Positions 5,002-5,416 of a stretch of DNA of 5,416 bases are shown here, piece after piece (the stretch's first letter is position 1; every line of letters begins with the position of its first letter). The DNA is from Mycoplasma sp. CAG:472 (GTDB lineage: Bacteria; Bacillota_I; Bacilli_A; RF39; UBA660): contig FR899413.1 of NCBI GenBank assembly GCA_000437315.1, positions 1 through 5,416 on the forward strand. Direction: 5' to 3'. Under the pieces are notes generated by a model, which was not told where the DNA came from, ran no database searches, and saw only the letters and a program-made list of their open reading frames with translations. The position numbers and the translations under genes were made by a program.

Positions 5002-5416
5002 TGATAAAATTAGAAAAAGTAAATAAATACTTTAATAAAAATAAAAAGAATGAAATTCATGTTATTGATAATACCTCTGTTAGTTTTGATTCTACTGGAC
5101 TTGTATGTCTTTTGGGACCAAGTGGATGTGGAAAAACAACCCTTCTTAATGTTATTGGTGGACTTGATAAAGTAAAAAGTGGTAAGATTTATGTAAATGG
5201 TAAGAAAATTACTAAGAAAAGTACATACTATGTAGATAAAGAAAGAAATTTAAACATTGGATATATTTTTCAAAATTATAATTTATTAGAAAACTTAACT
5301 GTATTTGATAATGTTGCTATAGCGCTTAAAATGATTGGCGTAAAAAATAAAAAGGAAATTGAAAAAAGAGTTAATTTTGTATTAGAAACCTTAAAAATTT
5401 ATAGATATAGAAATAG
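5001..5416 (+). CDS. ABC transporter ATP-binding protein, N-terminal part (3' end outside window)
   Basis: It starts at ATG 5001, sharing one base with the preceding stop (TAATG), behind a strong GGGAGGAGG at 4985-4993, so the two genes are surely co-translated. The 138 codons present show Walker A GPSGCGKTT (39-47), a GGLDKVKSGKIYVNG stretch and a Q-loop in IGYIFQNYNLL (Q91). The window ends before the ABC signature and Walker B, so activity cannot be judged and it is unknown whether a permease is fused behind, as in the upstream gene. The MacB/LolD-like Q-loop region and the tandem arrangement suggest a partner half-transporter: the two proteins may form one heterodimeric complex. Confidence 0.93.
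   Translation, partial: MIKLEKVNKYFNKNKKNEIHVIDNTSVSFDSTGLVCLLGPSGCGKTTLLNVIGGLDKVKSGKIYVNGKKITKKSTYYVDKERNLNIGYIFQNYNLLENLTVFDNVAIALKMIGVKNKKEIEKRVNFVLETLKIYRYRN

Overview
The window reads as chromosomal or element-borne DNA of a very AT-rich, low-GC Firmicute or Tenericute-like bacterium, probably a gut Bacilli or Clostridia lineage. I infer this from strong AGGAGG-type ribosome binding sites, heavy A/T-ending codon use and TGA serving as a normal stop. All supported genes are on the + strand.

Bases 1-1620 look like the remains of a diversity-generating retroelement (DGR). They hold the 3' end of a target gene with a variable repeat (VR, about 227-349), hairpins just behind it, an avd-like accessory gene (582-923), a second small helical gene coupled to it (920-1219), a stack of three hairpins (1214-1303) and a short template-repeat-like segment (TR, 1339-1404). 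TR and VR align without gaps over 66 bases. Thirteen of the 21 mismatches fall on TR adenines, and nine of the ten VR adenines are matched by TR adenines, which is the directional signature of adenine mutagenesis. Where the reverse transcriptase (RT) gene should follow, only a frame-broken tail of about 60 codons remains, with a motif resembling the C-terminus of DGR RTs; it ends at a terminator (1603-1629). The cassette thus seems to have lost the 3' part of its TR and nearly all of its RT, so any continuing variation of the target would have to be supplied from elsewhere in the genome.

Bases 1629-2676 hold an AT-rich leader with seven direct TGTAAA hexamers, then a full-length dinD-like gene (DNA-damage-inducible protein D). 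Its coding sequence contains a perfect 16-bp inverted repeat.

Bases 2701-5416 hold a promoter with a possible operator, then two tandem ABC transporter genes. The first is a complete 737-residue MacB-like fusion of ATPase and FtsX-type permease. The second starts in a 1-base overlap with the first one's stop and is cut by the window end inside its ATPase domain. They probably form one transporter operon unrelated to the DGR remnant.
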